A DNA stretch of 41,197 nt from CADCWK01 sp964244115 (GTDB lineage Bacteria > Chloroflexota > Chloroflexia > Thermomicrobiales > UBA6265): assembly GCA_964244115.1 (NCBI GenBank), contig CAXTHM010000032.1:1-41197 (forward strand), in the 5' to 3' direction. The first letter of the stretch is position 1; every line of letters starts with the position of its first letter. The translations under genes were made by a program, and so were the position numbers. This document shows, piece after piece, positions 41,052-41,197 of the stretch. Below the pieces are notes generated by a model. It worked only from the letters and a program-made list of their open reading frames with translations. It searched no databases and had not been told where the DNA came from.

Positions 41052-41197
41052 ATGGTCGGGCAACTCATCCGCTCCATCGAGTCGGAGCAGTACAAGGAAT
41101 TCGTCCCGAAGTTCAACGCCGGGGACAACGTGCGCGTGGCCGTCAAGGTCGTCGAGGGCACCCGTGAGCGGATCCAGAACTTCGAGGGCGTCTGCAT
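41052..41197 (+). CDS. rplS: Large ribosomal subunit protein L19 (bL19), N-terminal part
   Basis: The first 48 codons of bL19 are visible, and the gene runs off the right edge. The start MVGQLIRSIESEQYKEFVP and the motif GDNVRVAVKVVEGTRERIQ followed by NFEGV are diagnostic. L19 sits at the 30S-50S interface. A purine-rich GGCGAGAG precedes the ATG. In many bacteria rplS follows trmD; here it has its own upstream region of ~218 bases after the methionine gene. Confidence 0.95.
   Translation, partial: MVGQLIRSIESEQYKEFVPKFNAGDNVRVAVKVVEGTRERIQNFEGVC

Overview
The window is 41.2 kb of GC-rich bacterial chromosome with tightly packed genes on both strands. Three 10-base N runs (1098-1107, 16067-16076, 22836-22845) show it is scaffolded draft sequence. 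The gene set and sequence character fit a Chloroflexota bacterium close to Thermomicrobia/Sphaerobacter. The pointers are many GTG/TTG starts, a fused homocysteine methyltransferase/methylenetetrahydrofolate reductase, GtrA plus several GT-C membrane glycosyltransferases, and an S41 protease with an altered dyad. This placement is inference; no marker gene was searched. I see no tRNA, rRNA, CRISPR, insertion sequence or phage gene.

Region by region. (1) 1-2052, minus strand: pyrC-carA pyrimidine operon, with a clear promoter and an intrinsic terminator inside the leader that looks like an attenuator. (2) 2327-9627: endonuclease III, an S58-type self-cleaving hydrolase, a TIM-barrel-like protein, a small conserved protein, an AhpD-like protein coupled to a SprT-like zinc-ribbon protein, and an M14 carboxypeptidase coupled to a degenerate response-regulator receiver. 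(3) 9624-14060: phoU, ilvE, a VOC-fold protein and a secreted S41/PDZ protease whose catalytic lysine position is threonine. (4) 14230-23184: a surface-glycan locus, all on the plus strand, with GtrA, three GT-C membrane proteins, a UDP-galactopyranose-mutase-like flavoprotein and two small membrane proteins. (5) 23143-30485: a small helix-turn-helix-like protein, a protein with a PD-(D/E)XK-like motif, an Aur1-type PAP2 membrane enzyme, a thioredoxin-fold [2Fe-2S] ferredoxin, prfB with an intact programmed +1 frameshift, an Fsr-like MFS exporter and two small proteins. (6) 30501-38633: parB followed by a cyanophycin locus. (7) 38908-41197: the fused MetH-like/MetF protein and the start of rplS.

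The most interesting part is the cyanophycin locus (31732-38633). Cyanophycinase (cphB), full-length cyanophycin synthetase (cphA) and a 523-aa protein with a PD-(D/E)XK nuclease-like motif run as one unit on the minus strand. Converging on them is a 558-aa Mur ligase that keeps the CphA N-terminal domain and an intact ATP-binding Mur ligase domain but has no ATP-grasp domain. As I recall CphA2, which loses Mur ligase function, this is the opposite reduction. It suggests either a modified cyanophycin-type polymer or a separate ligase that handles dipeptide or primer substrates.

A recurrent -10 hexamer, TAGACT, often as TGC-TAGACT or GG-TAGACT, lies a short distance upstream of at least five genes on both strands and probably marks the housekeeping promoter of this organism.
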